Source of the DNA: Catenibacterium mitsuokai
Lineage (GTDB): Bacteria; Bacillota_I; Bacilli_A; Erysipelotrichales; Coprobacillaceae
Length of the DNA: 64,000 nucleotides
Direction: 5' to 3'
Assembly: GCF_025148785.1 (NCBI RefSeq)
Contig: NZ_CP102271.1
Location: forward strand, 524,001-588,000
Positions 37,833-46,480 of the stretch are shown one piece after another. Each line of letters opens with the position of its first letter. Position 1 is the first letter of the stretch. The notes under the pieces are model-generated. The model did no database searches. It was not told where the DNA came from and saw nothing but the letters and a program-made list of their open reading frames with translations. The position numbers and the translations under genes were made by a program.

Positions 37833-39145
37833 AGTGGGATAGAGATATGGATGGAGAATGTTTCTTCACTTTCTTCAATAGAACATGTTCCTTCATGTAA
37901 TTCTACAATACGTTTAACACTTTTTAAACCAATCTTATTACTTTCTACTTTAGATAAGTCACTCTTCTTTTTATTGGTTAAGAGGAGATCAAAAGAATCA
38001 TCAAGAGTAAGAGTCATATCTACATGTTTATCTGAATATTTATGAATATTAGAACAGAGGTTATTGATCATTCTTTTGATCATGGAGAAGTCTAAAAGGA
38101 CTTCTTTTTTTATGTATTTAATGTCTTTGTGAATGATAAAACCTTCTAATTCTAGATAGTTGAGATTCTCTTCTATATAACCTAAGAGTTCTTCTGTAGA
38201 TATCTTTTCTAATTGAGGATGACTATTCTGTTCAAACACAAGTGAATAGGCAAATGTCTTATTAGAGAGTTCTTTGATTTGTTCTACTTTGTCAATACAT
38301 CTATGTAAGTAGTTATCCATCTGTTCCTGATCCTTGAAACAATGTAAGGCAAGAATATCCAGATAACCTCTTAAACTTGTGAGAGGAGTTCTTAAATCAT
38401 GTGACATGGCAGTAATCAGATCATGATGTGTCTGCTGCATTTCTTTTTCTTTCTCATAATTTTCTTCTAATGTCACTCTTAGACCATCCATCTGATGAGC
38501 AAGTATTGCAAGTTCATCACGTCCTTGAATTGTCATAGGATGAGATAAATCACCATGGGACATATTGAGTATTTCCTGTTTTAAACATTCAATATATTTG
38601 ACTTTATGACGAATAAAAAAGAAAGTAGGAAGAAGGAATGTGAGGAAAGAAGCAAACAAAGCAGCATAGAAATAATACTTAATATACTTAAGCAAGTTCA
38701 TATCATACAGTTCTACTTCAGCTTTTTGATCCTTAAATTGGATTGTCTTTGTATAAACCATATTATAAGCATCTGTTTCAAAGTCATTTTGTAAGATATA
38801 AAGTGGTGTAATCATACTCACTGGCTCTGTAAGAATAGTGGCATAATTACCTGCTACATAATACTCATCCACATTATCATAAATATAAATAGACAAATAA
38901 GGGTCTTTTGTCTTAATTAATTTCTTAATCTTTTTCTTATCAGTCAGATTCACATCTTTCGCTTTTTCTTTAAAATCCTTAAAGAACTTTGTTCTTTTTT
39001 CTTTAATACCAGCAATATCATCAACAAAAGAATAATAATGGGAAATCTGTTCTCTAAAACAGCTATAGACAAGTACAGCGGAAATACTAGAGACAATCAA
39101 TATCATAACAATCTTAGATGCAAGACTTACATATCTCTTACTCAC
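37820..39145 (-). CDS. Sensor histidine kinase with reduced ATP-binding domain
   Basis: 441-aa membrane kinase. Two membrane segments (about residues 10-30 and 150-175) enclose an extracellular sensor; a HAMP-like region and H-box AMSHDLRTPLTSLRGY (phospho-His) follow. The N-box is MIKRMINNLCSNIHKYSD, but the usual DxGxG G1 box and F box are shrunken to a short segment before IGLKSVKRIVELHEG. GTG 39145 is chosen: it overlaps the regulator's stop and has AAAGGA 7 bases upstream; a longer start at 39205 overlaps 68 bp. Partner of the adjacent response regulator. Confidence 0.87.
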   Translation of the reverse strand: MSKRYVSLASKIVMILIVSSISAVLVYSCFREQISHYYSFVDDIAGIKEKRTKFFKDFKEKAKDVNLTDKKKIKKLIKTKDPYLSIYIYDNVDEYYVAGNYATILTEPVSMITPLYILQNDFETDAYNMVYTKTIQFKDQKAEVELYDMNLLKYIKYYFYAALFASFLTFLLPTFFFIRHKVKYIECLKQEILNMSHGDLSHPMTIQGRDELAILAHQMDGLRVTLEENYEKEKEMQQTHHDLITAMSHDLRTPLTSLRGYLDILALHCFKDQEQMDNYLHRCIDKVEQIKELSNKTFAYSLVFEQNSHPQLEKISTEELLGYIEENLNYLELEGFIIHKDIKYIKKEVLLDFSMIKRMINNLCSNIHKYSDKHVDMTLTLDDSFDLLLTNKKKSDLSKVESNKIGLKSVKRIVELHEGTCSIEESEETFSIHISIPLKKA

Positions 39146-39833
39146 AATAATATCCTTTACCCCAGATTGTTTTGATATGTTCAGGATTTGTAGGATCCTT
39201 TTCAATCTTCTGTCTTAAATGTCTAATATGCACCATGATTGTATTGTTTGCCCCATAATAATATTCTTCATGCCAGATAGCTTCAAATAGCTGACTAGGA
39301 GAAATAACCTGCTGTTTATTCATTAATAGATACTCTAGAATATTATATTCTAAATCTGTTAAGTTGAGTTTCTCTCCATCTATTGATGCTGTACGTTTCG
39401 CACTATTGACTTCTATATTACCTGTCTTATATGTAATCTGTTTTTCTTGTGTAGTACCTTTACCCTGATACACATGATAACGTCTCAGTAATGCTTTCAC
39501 ACGCCCATTTAATTCATTATAAGAAAATGGTTTAGTCAGATAATCATCACCACCACTAGAAAAACCTAATGTCTTATCACTATCCTGCCCCTTTGCGGTT
39601 AAAAAGAGAATAGGGGCTTTTGTTTTCTCTCTTAATAGAACACAAGCCTGATATCCATTCATCTCTGGCATCATCACATCAAGAATAATGAGATCTGTAT
39701 CATCATCCACTAATTCGAGTGCTTCTTTTCCATTACTTGCTTCTATCACTTCATACCCTTCACTTGATAATAATACCTGGATGACTTCACGTATGTCCTT
39801 ATCATCATCCACAACCATGATCTTTTCGTTCAT
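39138..39833 (-). CDS. OmpR-family response regulator
   Basis: 231 aa. Receiver with MVVDDDKDI, phospho-acceptor LIILDVMMPEM and FLTAKGQ; C-terminal winged helix (MVHIRHLRQKIEKDP). ATG 39833 has GGAGAT upstream. Transcribed PIG-L, regulator, kinase. Probably binds the TTAAG array at 40553-40636 upstream of its own operon. Confidence 0.92.
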   Translation of the reverse strand: MNEKIMVVDDDKDIREVIQVLLSSEGYEVIEASNGKEALELVDDDTDLIILDVMMPEMNGYQACVLLREKTKAPILFLTAKGQDSDKTLGFSSGGDDYLTKPFSYNELNGRVKALLRRYHVYQGKGTTQEKQITYKTGNIEVNSAKRTASIDGEKLNLTDLEYNILEYLLMNKQQVISPSQLFEAIWHEEYYYGANNTIMVHIRHLRQKIEKDPTNPEHIKTIWGKGYYCE

Positions 39834-39835
39834 AA

Positions 39836-40507
39836 CTATCTCCAATCCTTTGCCTTCACCCAATTTTCATGAGGTAACATATGACCAAGATGATCCATCA
39901 CCTTGGATTGTGAACTATACATACCAGTCAACTTCATTTTCTTCTTTAAATCACTTGAAGATATAGAATTGAGGTTTTTAGGCATATTCTTTTTTCTATA
40001 GTATTTACCGAAATAGACAAGCTGGTTCATATCCACACGACTATCTTTTCTTACTATATAAGATGTCATCTGATGGTGAATATGACCATATTCTCCATCT
40101 GGATTATGTGTGACTACAGTTTTCCATTTCTTCTTACTTAATATATAGTGTACATCATTTTTAATATATTTTCTTGCTTTATCCCAGTTATCTCTCTGTC
40201 CATTTGTCTTATCTGGATAATTAAACATTACACCTGTATTATGTGTGGCTTTCATGACATTCATGAATTCTTTTCTTCTTGTCTTATTATTGCCATTAGT
40301 TATACATACGACAAGATAATGTTTCTTTAAAAGATGACTGCCACCCCAGATTGTTTCATCATCAGGATGTGCTACAAACATCACAGAATCTATATTTTTT
40401 AGATTTAATCCATCAATCATCTTCTTATGCTTAATCGTATTATTAGAACCAAATAATGAACTAATCATCAACAAAGAACTGATTGTCAACATTTTTAAAT
40501 TATTCAT
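39836..40507 (-). CDS. Secreted PIG-L/LmbE-type deacetylase
   Basis: 223 aa with an N-terminal signal/anchor (about residues 1-21). Metal site MFVAHPDDETIWGG and the later histidines in DGEYGHIHHQM define the PIG-L family, zinc N-acetylglucosaminyl deacetylases. Export and context with YfhO/CsbB suggest de-acetylation of a cell-envelope sugar; the substrate is inference. First gene of the operon; the regulator starts two bases after its stop. Confidence 0.85.
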   Translation of the reverse strand: MNNLKMLTISSLLMISSLFGSNNTIKHKKMIDGLNLKNIDSVMFVAHPDDETIWGGSHLLKKHYLVVCITNGNNKTRRKEFMNVMKATHNTGVMFNYPDKTNGQRDNWDKARKYIKNDVHYILSKKKWKTVVTHNPDGEYGHIHHQMTSYIVRKDSRVDMNQLVYFGKYYRKKNMPKNLNSISSSDLKKKMKLTGMYSSQSKVMDHLGHMLPHENWVKAKDWR

Positions 40508-40552
40508 ATTTTATCACCCATTTTTACAATACCATCTCTTTATTTAAAAAAC

Positions 40553-40636
40553 CTTAAAAGAAATCTTAAGAATTCTTAAACATAAAGCTTACAAAAATTA
40601 AGCGTTTTTAAGAAAATATTAAGCCTAAAATTAAGG
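40553..40636. promoter_or_regulatory. Phased TTAAG box array between divergent operons
   Basis: CTTAA at 40553, 40565 and 40575, and TTAAG at 40598, 40608, 40619 and 40631: spacing 10-12 bp, one helical turn. The first group reads TTAAG toward the minus-strand operon, the second toward the plus-strand gene. Direct repeats at this spacing are typical OmpR-family sites; the local regulator is the likely binder. Confidence 0.6.
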
Positions 40637-40645
40637 TTTATTTCT

Positions 40646-40651
40646 TATAAT
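40646..40651 (+). promoter_or_regulatory. -10 box of yfhO-csbB-pspC
   Basis: TATAAT directly after the TTAAG array; no good -35, as expected for an activator-dependent promoter. Confidence 0.55.
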
Positions 40652-40669
40652 AGTAACGAGGTGAAAATC

Positions 40670-42973
40670 ATGACACGAAAAGACAAACGCACTCTTTGTC
40701 TATTAGGTCTATTAAGCATTGTATCTGTATTCCTGCTTACAACTCATGTCTTTGGAAACAGGATTGACTGGTATAGCCAGCATGTCGTTATTGGGGATGC
40801 ATTAAGACATGCTATAAGAAGTGAAGGAACACTCTTTCCTACCTATATTAAAGAATTGATGGGTGGAGGCAATATTTATCATTTCTCATATTATGGCTAT
40901 TTAAGACCTGACATACTCATAGGTGCTTTACTTATACATATTGATATGCAGACAATTATCATTGCGTATAGTGTATTGATGATGACATTGTCTGTTTTAT
41001 GCTGTTATATCTTCTTAAGACAGCATACCAAAGATGAGAACATCTGCATTTTTGTCAGCTTACTTGTATTATTATCAAGTATCTTCTTTCATTCTCATAA
41101 ACAGATCATGTTTGTGAATTATATGCCTTTCTTATTTTTAGCTTTAATCAGCATTGAAAAGAAGAACTTTGTGGCTTTTACACTATGTGGGAGTTTAATT
41201 GTACTTCATAGTTATTTCTATTGTATTGGATGCTTTATTGTATGTTTTATCTATTTACTTTATCGTCATCCAGGTGAATGGAAGAAGCTCTTTGTCTCTT
41301 ATATACTCATTGTCTTATTGACAGCAATACTGACAATCCCTACATTACTTGTTATTTTAAGTAATGGGAAATCTGGGGCTCCTATACAGCTTGCTTCTCT
41401 ATTTATTCCTTCACTTAATTTAAAAGGACTTCTTTATAGTGAATATGGGTGTGGACTCACTTATATCTCTTATGTACTCTTAGTTCTCGCATTAAGTGAT
41501 AAACAGTTACAGAAGCTTTCAGCTGTATGTCTTGCATCATTCTACTCTCCATTTGTATGGTTTATTATGAATGGCTTCTTATATGCAAGAAGTAAGATCA
41601 TGCTTGTCTTTATACCACTCGTCGCTTATATCATGTGTATGATGTTGGTTAAGATTAAAGAGGGAAATATCAAACTCTCTAAGTATTCTCTTGTATTACT
41701 TATTATTCCAGTATTTTTTATTAAATACCCACTTTCAGCACTTATAGACTGTCTCTTTGTGATTCTTCTTTTATTACAGAAAAGAAAGAATCTCATTTAT
41801 GCTTATCTTGTTATACCAATGTTGGTTGTATCCTATACAAACTGTCCATCCTCTTTCTATCAGCCTAAGAAGTATGAAAAGAATGTATCACAGTTAGTAA
41901 GAAGAAATAAGATAGTCACTGCAGCCGATCTCACTACAAGACAGAATGTCAATCAGACATATGGGAATAGAATAAAGCGTGTATCAGGTTATACATCAAC
42001 AAATAATAAATACTACAATACATTCCTATTTGATACATTAAGAATACCTATTCCGACAAATAACCGTGTCGCTCAGAATGATACCGACAATATCTTCTAC
42101 TTAAGAACATTAGGTATTGATACAGTGATATCTAAAAGCCAGGCTCCTTATGGTTATTCTTTAAAAGATCATGCTAAGAAGATTAAGCTTTATCAATCCA
42201 ATACAGCCTTACCACAGGCCTATGCAACAAGTTCATTAATGAGTGAGAAGCAGTTTAAACAGCTCTCTTACCCTTATACATTGGATACATTAATGAATTG
42301 TGCCATTGTGAATAAAGGTAATAGTCACTACAAAAGTCAATTTGTAGAAGAGAATCCAGGATTTAAGAAATCTTATCATATTAAAAATAAACAGAAGATA
42401 GAATTGACACTTAAGCGTCAGACAAACAATGAAATCGTTGTATTAGAATGTGATATTGTCAACAACAGACCTGAAAAAGGTGTCTTTATCACAGTTAATG
42501 GAATGAAAAATAAGCTAGCAAGTATTACAAACCCTTATTATCATCCGCATACACATTTCACATTTGTCACTACTACAAACCAATTAAAGGTTTCTTTATC
42601 TAAAGGAAACTATTTGATTAAGAATATCAAGATGCATACTTTACCTGCATCAGCCTTAAATCAAAAAGTAGATGCCTTAAACTTAAAGAAAACTTCCCAT
42701 GTTTTAGAAGGAAACATCCATGTATCAAAAGATGGTTACTTCATTACCCGTATTCCTTATGAAAAAGGTTACCGTCTTTATGTTGATAATAAAGAAGTCA
42801 ATATTGAAAAAGTGAATCAAGCTTTTATTGGATGTCCTATAAGTAAAGGATCTCATCAAATAAAGATCACCTTTAGTCCACCTGGATATACTCTTGCATG
42901 TATTACAAGTGGTGCAGGCGTTATTTTATTAGTTATATTCTATGTCTATGGAAGGAGACATTTAAATGGATAA
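40670..42973 (+). CDS. YfhO-family membrane glycosylation protein
   Basis: 767-aa multi-spanning protein (about 11-13 segments in residues 10-390 and one near the C-terminus) with a large extracytoplasmic domain, matching YfhO (PF09586). In Bacillus and related genera YfhO transfers sugars from lipid carriers loaded by CsbB onto lipoteichoic acid. The GVFITVNG and GYRLYVDNKEVN parts are typical. ATG 40670 follows CGAGGTG; GTG 40661 lies inside the ribosome binding site. Overlaps the GT2 gene by 8 bp. Confidence 0.83.
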   Translation: MTRKDKRTLCLLGLLSIVSVFLLTTHVFGNRIDWYSQHVVIGDALRHAIRSEGTLFPTYIKELMGGGNIYHFSYYGYLRPDILIGALLIHIDMQTIIIAYSVLMMTLSVLCCYIFLRQHTKDENICIFVSLLVLLSSIFFHSHKQIMFVNYMPFLFLALISIEKKNFVAFTLCGSLIVLHSYFYCIGCFIVCFIYLLYRHPGEWKKLFVSYILIVLLTAILTIPTLLVILSNGKSGAPIQLASLFIPSLNLKGLLYSEYGCGLTYISYVLLVLALSDKQLQKLSAVCLASFYSPFVWFIMNGFLYARSKIMLVFIPLVAYIMCMMLVKIKEGNIKLSKYSLVLLIIPVFFIKYPLSALIDCLFVILLLLQKRKNLIYAYLVIPMLVVSYTNCPSSFYQPKKYEKNVSQLVRRNKIVTAADLTTRQNVNQTYGNRIKRVSGYTSTNNKYYNTFLFDTLRIPIPTNNRVAQNDTDNIFYLRTLGIDTVISKSQAPYGYSLKDHAKKIKLYQSNTALPQAYATSSLMSEKQFKQLSYPYTLDTLMNCAIVNKGNSHYKSQFVEENPGFKKSYHIKNKQKIELTLKRQTNNEIVVLECDIVNNRPEKGVFITVNGMKNKLASITNPYYHPHTHFTFVTTTNQLKVSLSKGNYLIKNIKMHTLPASALNQKVDALNLKKTSHVLEGNIHVSKDGYFITRIPYEKGYRLYVDNKEVNIEKVNQAFIGCPISKGSHQIKITFSPPGYTLACITSGAGVILLVIFYVYGRRHLNG

Positions 42974-43877
42974 AATCAGTATTATCGTTCCTTGTTTTAA
43001 TGAAGAGGACGTTGTTTCTATGTTTTATCAGGAAACAACTAAACAATTACATCGTATACCGGATATCGATTATGAATTATTATTTATAAATGATGGGTCG
43101 AAAGACCATACAGCATCAGTCTTAAAAGAACTTGCTGAAAAAGATAGCCATTGTTTCTATTTCACATTCTCTCGTAATTTTGGGAAAGAAGCAGCCATGT
43201 TTGCAGGATTAGAAAAGGCTACAGGTGACTATGTCGTTATCATGGATGCCGACTTACAGCATCCACCTAGACTTCTACCTGACATGTATCATGCCTGTAA
43301 ATATGAAGGCTATGATTGTGCAGCAGGTAAAAGAGTAGACCGTACTGGAGAAGGAAGACTTCGTAACTTCCTTTCTCATTCTTTCTACAAAGTCATTCAG
43401 AAATTAACAAAGATGGATATGGATGATGGTGCAGGGGACTTTAGAATGATGTCTCGTCAGATGGTGGATGCCATACTAGAACTCAAAGAATATAATAGAT
43501 ATATGAAAGGCTTATTCTCTTTTGTAGGTTTTGATACAAAATGGATTGAATTCCATAATGTAGAAAGAGCCGCAGGGCAGACAAAATGGAACTTTACGAG
43601 TCTATTCTCTTATGCCTTTAAAGGTATCTTCTCTTTCTCGGCAACACCTATTACCTTTGCAGGTATTATAGGTACATTCCTGATTTTCTTATCTCTTATT
43701 ATTAGTGTGATCTCTGTAGTGATGCACTATCATACTTTAGTGGTTGATCTTATCCTTTTCTTAAGTGGTGTCCAATTGATCTTTGTTTCCATACTTGGTC
43801 AGTATTGTACATCATGTTACTTTGAAACAAAGAAAAGACCAATCTATATTATTAAAGATACAAATAGAAAATATTAA
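42966..43877 (+). CDS. GT2 glycosyltransferase, CsbB-like
   Basis: 303 aa. GT-A domain with IIVPCFNEEDVV, NDGSKDHTASVL, and DXD-like MDADLQHPP; two C-terminal membrane segments (about residues 228-285). This is the layout of polyprenyl-phosphate sugar synthases such as CsbB/DPM1. Adjacent and coupled to YfhO, supporting a three-component glycosylation pathway. Confidence 0.88.
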   Translation: MDKISIIVPCFNEEDVVSMFYQETTKQLHRIPDIDYELLFINDGSKDHTASVLKELAEKDSHCFYFTFSRNFGKEAAMFAGLEKATGDYVVIMDADLQHPPRLLPDMYHACKYEGYDCAAGKRVDRTGEGRLRNFLSHSFYKVIQKLTKMDMDDGAGDFRMMSRQMVDAILELKEYNRYMKGLFSFVGFDTKWIEFHNVERAAGQTKWNFTSLFSYAFKGIFSFSATPITFAGIIGTFLIFLSLIISVISVVMHYHTLVVDLILFLSGVQLIFVSILGQYCTSCYFETKKRPIYIIKDTNRKY

Positions 43878-43911
43878 AGATATATGGTAATATTTGTGAG
43901 GAGGGGTAAAA

Positions 43912-44097
43912 ATGAACAAAAGACTATATCGCTCAGCACATGATCGTATGTTAGCAGGCGTTTGTGGAGGAATTGCAGAATACTTCCAGATTGATCCTAC
44001 TTTAGTAAGATTAGGATGGGTTGCATTTACAGCACTTGGAGGAAGCGGTATTCTTGCATATATTATTCTTGCGATTATTGTACCAAGTGAATACTAA
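43912..44097 (+). CDS. PspC-domain membrane protein
   Basis: 61-aa protein made of one PspC domain: RLYRSAHDRMLAGVCGGIAEYF and a membrane span. In Bacillota such proteins belong to envelope-stress regulons (LiaI/PspC-type). GAGGAGG precedes the ATG. Last gene of the unit; its terminator was hit by IS copy 2. Confidence 0.87.
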   Translation: MNKRLYRSAHDRMLAGVCGGIAEYFQIDPTLVRLGWVAFTALGGSGILAYIILAIIVPSEY

Positions 44098-44103
44098 AAA
44101 GAA

Positions 44104-44123
44104 GGCTCGTGTTAGAACCTTCT
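44104..44123. repeat. 20-bp target duplication, left copy (IS copy 2)
   Basis: GGCTCGTGTTAGAACCTTCT, identical to 46085-46104; part of the pspC terminator hairpin. Confidence 0.9.
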
Positions 44124-44303
44124 CAATGGCATCAACTTAAGGATTTAGACATCCACTAAGTTGATGCTTTTTTTAGTTTTATAGAAAAATGTGAGGATTA
44201 ATTTGAGTTTGGATTTCAACTTCCAAAAAAAGCGCATAAATCCCCATAAAAAATCAGCCCATTTTTAAAAATTGTGTGTTAGAATATATATGTATATTCT
44301 TAA

Positions 44304-45743
44304 CTACGGGGCTACGGTCATGAGAACAGACTGGTGTCGTCTGTATTTCGGATTGTTCCTTCCATCAAGTCTAAAGCGATATGATGGCGGACTCTTCATG
44401 ATTCTACCCCAGCGTTGGAAGTGCCTGTTTGGACGGACAGGTACTTTTATTTTGTTTAGATGCTTCGTGATATTATCTATCTTTTCTTTGATTCTTTCCT
44501 TCAATCCAAACATAAAGCAGTACAGGAAATTCGTTTCATGAATAATAGAGTGCAGCTGCGTTATGTTCGTTACGCATTCTTTAGTATCTGGTACATGTCT
44601 ATTCTTTAATTCCTGATTCATTTCCTTTCTTATAACACCGGCTATATTATGAAACAGAACCTTGGCATATATATCATTTCTTGCAACATCTCCATCACTG
44701 CTTATATGTCTCTCAACTTCCTGTGTTGTCTTCATTGTCTTATACGAAACCTCTATATCCCATCTTCTTGAGTAGATTTCCATGATTTCATCAGTTGTAA
44801 AGCTTTCGCTACTAAGATTAGTAAAATATATCAGGTTTTCACAGTGCTCCTTATTCTTATTATCAGTATATCGATACTCTCTTTTAATGACCCTGATCTT
44901 AAGGGTTGGATTTTCTTTTCTCAGTTTCTTGGCTTCTGGAGAAAATCGAAATCTTTTAAGCCATTTTTCATCAACTTCAACTTCAATCCATTCATCATCT
45001 GATTCCATGCCCGCAACCTGCTTCTTATAGAAGTTTGATTTCCCTCTGATGACATAACTGTATCTTAGGTCTTCCAGGTGAGATATGATTTCAGCAGATC
45101 CATAATATCTGTCAGCCAGATAGATGACTTTTTGATTTTCCAGCATCTCCCTTGTCCTGTAGAGATGTGCAAAGGCTAGAGGCGTCTCAGAATAGGGAGC
45201 CTGTCTCAATGAAAAGTCTATAAATAATCCATTGGTAACATCATATAGCCCTCCTGCCTTTGACTGGACCTTCTTTACATCAAACATATTACGTACATGA
45301 CATCCAAGCGCGAACTGAAATTCATTGATATTAAGCATATTATAAGGAATCTCCATATAGGTACCGTCTTCTGCAATAAGAAGATGATCTCGGTATTTTT
45401 TAGGAAGTGAAGTTGAATAATAGATAGATGCGAACTGATTAATAAGATATGTGAAGACATTAGGGTTGAGCTTTCTTATAGCTTTATTCAGTGCCTGCTT
45501 ACTGATTCTCTTTTCAAATCTGTCTATAGAAGAGTAGAAATGTGTAAGCTCAGCATTAGTGGTAGTTCTGTTTCTGAAAATGAAATAGTAGATAATAGAA
45601 TAGAAGTTCATGTTTCTGCTGCGAGTGAAATCGCACTTTTTCTTTCTGCAGAGTTCATTGACCCTGGTAGAATGTATTAAAGTATTGAAGTCAAAGAAAA
45701 GTTCAGATAGTTCAGAAGACTTAACTACATCATTCATCATCAT
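44304..45743 (-). CDS. IS4-type DDE transposase, copy 2
   Basis: 479-aa protein identical to that of copy 1, with the YREK signature and DDE residues. Intact, so the element is potentially active. Confidence 0.88.
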   Translation of the reverse strand: MMMNDVVKSSELSELFFDFNTLIHSTRVNELCRKKKCDFTRSRNMNFYSIIYYFIFRNRTTTNAELTHFYSSIDRFEKRISKQALNKAIRKLNPNVFTYLINQFASIYYSTSLPKKYRDHLLIAEDGTYMEIPYNMLNINEFQFALGCHVRNMFDVKKVQSKAGGLYDVTNGLFIDFSLRQAPYSETPLAFAHLYRTREMLENQKVIYLADRYYGSAEIISHLEDLRYSYVIRGKSNFYKKQVAGMESDDEWIEVEVDEKWLKRFRFSPEAKKLRKENPTLKIRVIKREYRYTDNKNKEHCENLIYFTNLSSESFTTDEIMEIYSRRWDIEVSYKTMKTTQEVERHISSDGDVARNDIYAKVLFHNIAGVIRKEMNQELKNRHVPDTKECVTNITQLHSIIHETNFLYCFMFGLKERIKEKIDNITKHLNKIKVPVRPNRHFQRWGRIMKSPPSYRFRLDGRNNPKYRRHQSVLMTVAP

Positions 45744-45930
45744 AAACAAGACGAGGCTTCTTTTTAGCGAAAGCAGCCTTTAAATAAGGGACAGCTTCCT
45801 CATCAACCTGTCCAAAGTTGATAAGGACACGGTGTTTAGGGACACCGGATTCGTCACGATATGACTCAACAAGTGAGCAGAAGTAGGTATTTTTCTTACC
45901 TTTATTATTTTTTACAGCTCTAACAAACAT
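45730..45930 (-). CDS. IS4-type element ORF1, copy 2
   Basis: 66-aa basic protein identical to the ORF1 of copy 1, overlapping the transposase frame. Confidence 0.7.
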   Translation of the reverse strand: MFVRAVKNNKGKKNTYFCSLVESYRDESGVPKHRVLINFGQVDEEAVPYLKAAFAKKKPRLVYDDE

Positions 45931-46084
45931 ATAATCGCCTTCTTTCTTAACTACATTATACTATATTTATGGCTTTATATAAACATATGCAATCTTTTAT
46001 TCTTAACTACAACACCATAAATATACACTTATAATAGGAAAAATAGCAATAAAAAAGAGCCGACTTCTTAAGTTGACTCCATTG

Positions 46085-46115
46085 GGCTCGTGTTAGAACC
46101 TTCTTTTTTTTTGGT
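46085..46115. terminator. Right copy of 20-bp duplication with remaining T-run
   Basis: GGCTCGTGTTAGAACCTTCT followed by T-rich sequence: the 3' part of the original pspC terminator (AAGAAGG/CCTTCTT before insertion). The left arm now lies beyond the IS. Confidence 0.7.
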
Positions 46116-46125
46116 TAGATAGTTG

Positions 46126-46314
46126 TTATTCTTGTGCAATCTTATCTGTTTCATCGAAGATATAACGCATTAAACCTCTGTCTCTTTTATAAGATTTTTT
46201 AAGTTTTACATAGAGTTCCAATGCATCCTCATCTTTCATCTTAGGAAGATTACTTTTTAAGATTAGAAAGCATTCTTCTTCATAAGGATCACTTAAAATT
46301 CTCATATCAACCAT
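46126..46314 (-). CDS. Small protein of unknown function
   Basis: 62-aa charged, helical protein that I do not recognise. ATG 46314 has GAGGAG 9 bases upstream; the ATG at 46323 directly abuts that site and is rejected. It is divergent from the binding-protein gene at 46481 and convergent with pspC. Confidence 0.6.
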   Translation of the reverse strand: MVDMRILSDPYEEECFLILKSNLPKMKDEDALELYVKLKKSYKRDRGLMRYIFDETDKIAQE

Positions 46315-46480
46315 AGAAATCATCTCCTCGAATAATAAAAAACAATGAGATTATCCTTGCTAGATATATTATAATACAAATAAAATGATTTGTAATAAAT
46401 TATATAATAAAGATGTAATTTTTTAATTCTACATGATGGATTGAAACTGTGGTAAAATGAATGCAAGTAGGTGAAAAAGT

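Larger units (their letters stand above)
44124..46084 (-). mobile_element. IS4-type insertion sequence, copy 2 (1961 bp, inverted)
   Basis: Same length, ends and proteins as copy 1, in opposite orientation. It sits in the terminator of pspC with a different, 20-bp duplication, so it is an independent insertion. Confidence 0.93.

Noticed and set aside
39146-39205. Longer start for the histidine kinase
   Set aside because: It overlaps the regulator by 68 bp and lacks a ribosome binding site; GTG 39145 has AAAGGA at good spacing.
35845-46084. Composite transposon bounded by the two IS4-type copies
   Set aside because: Each copy has its own distinct duplication on both sides; a composite element would show one duplication only at the outer ends.
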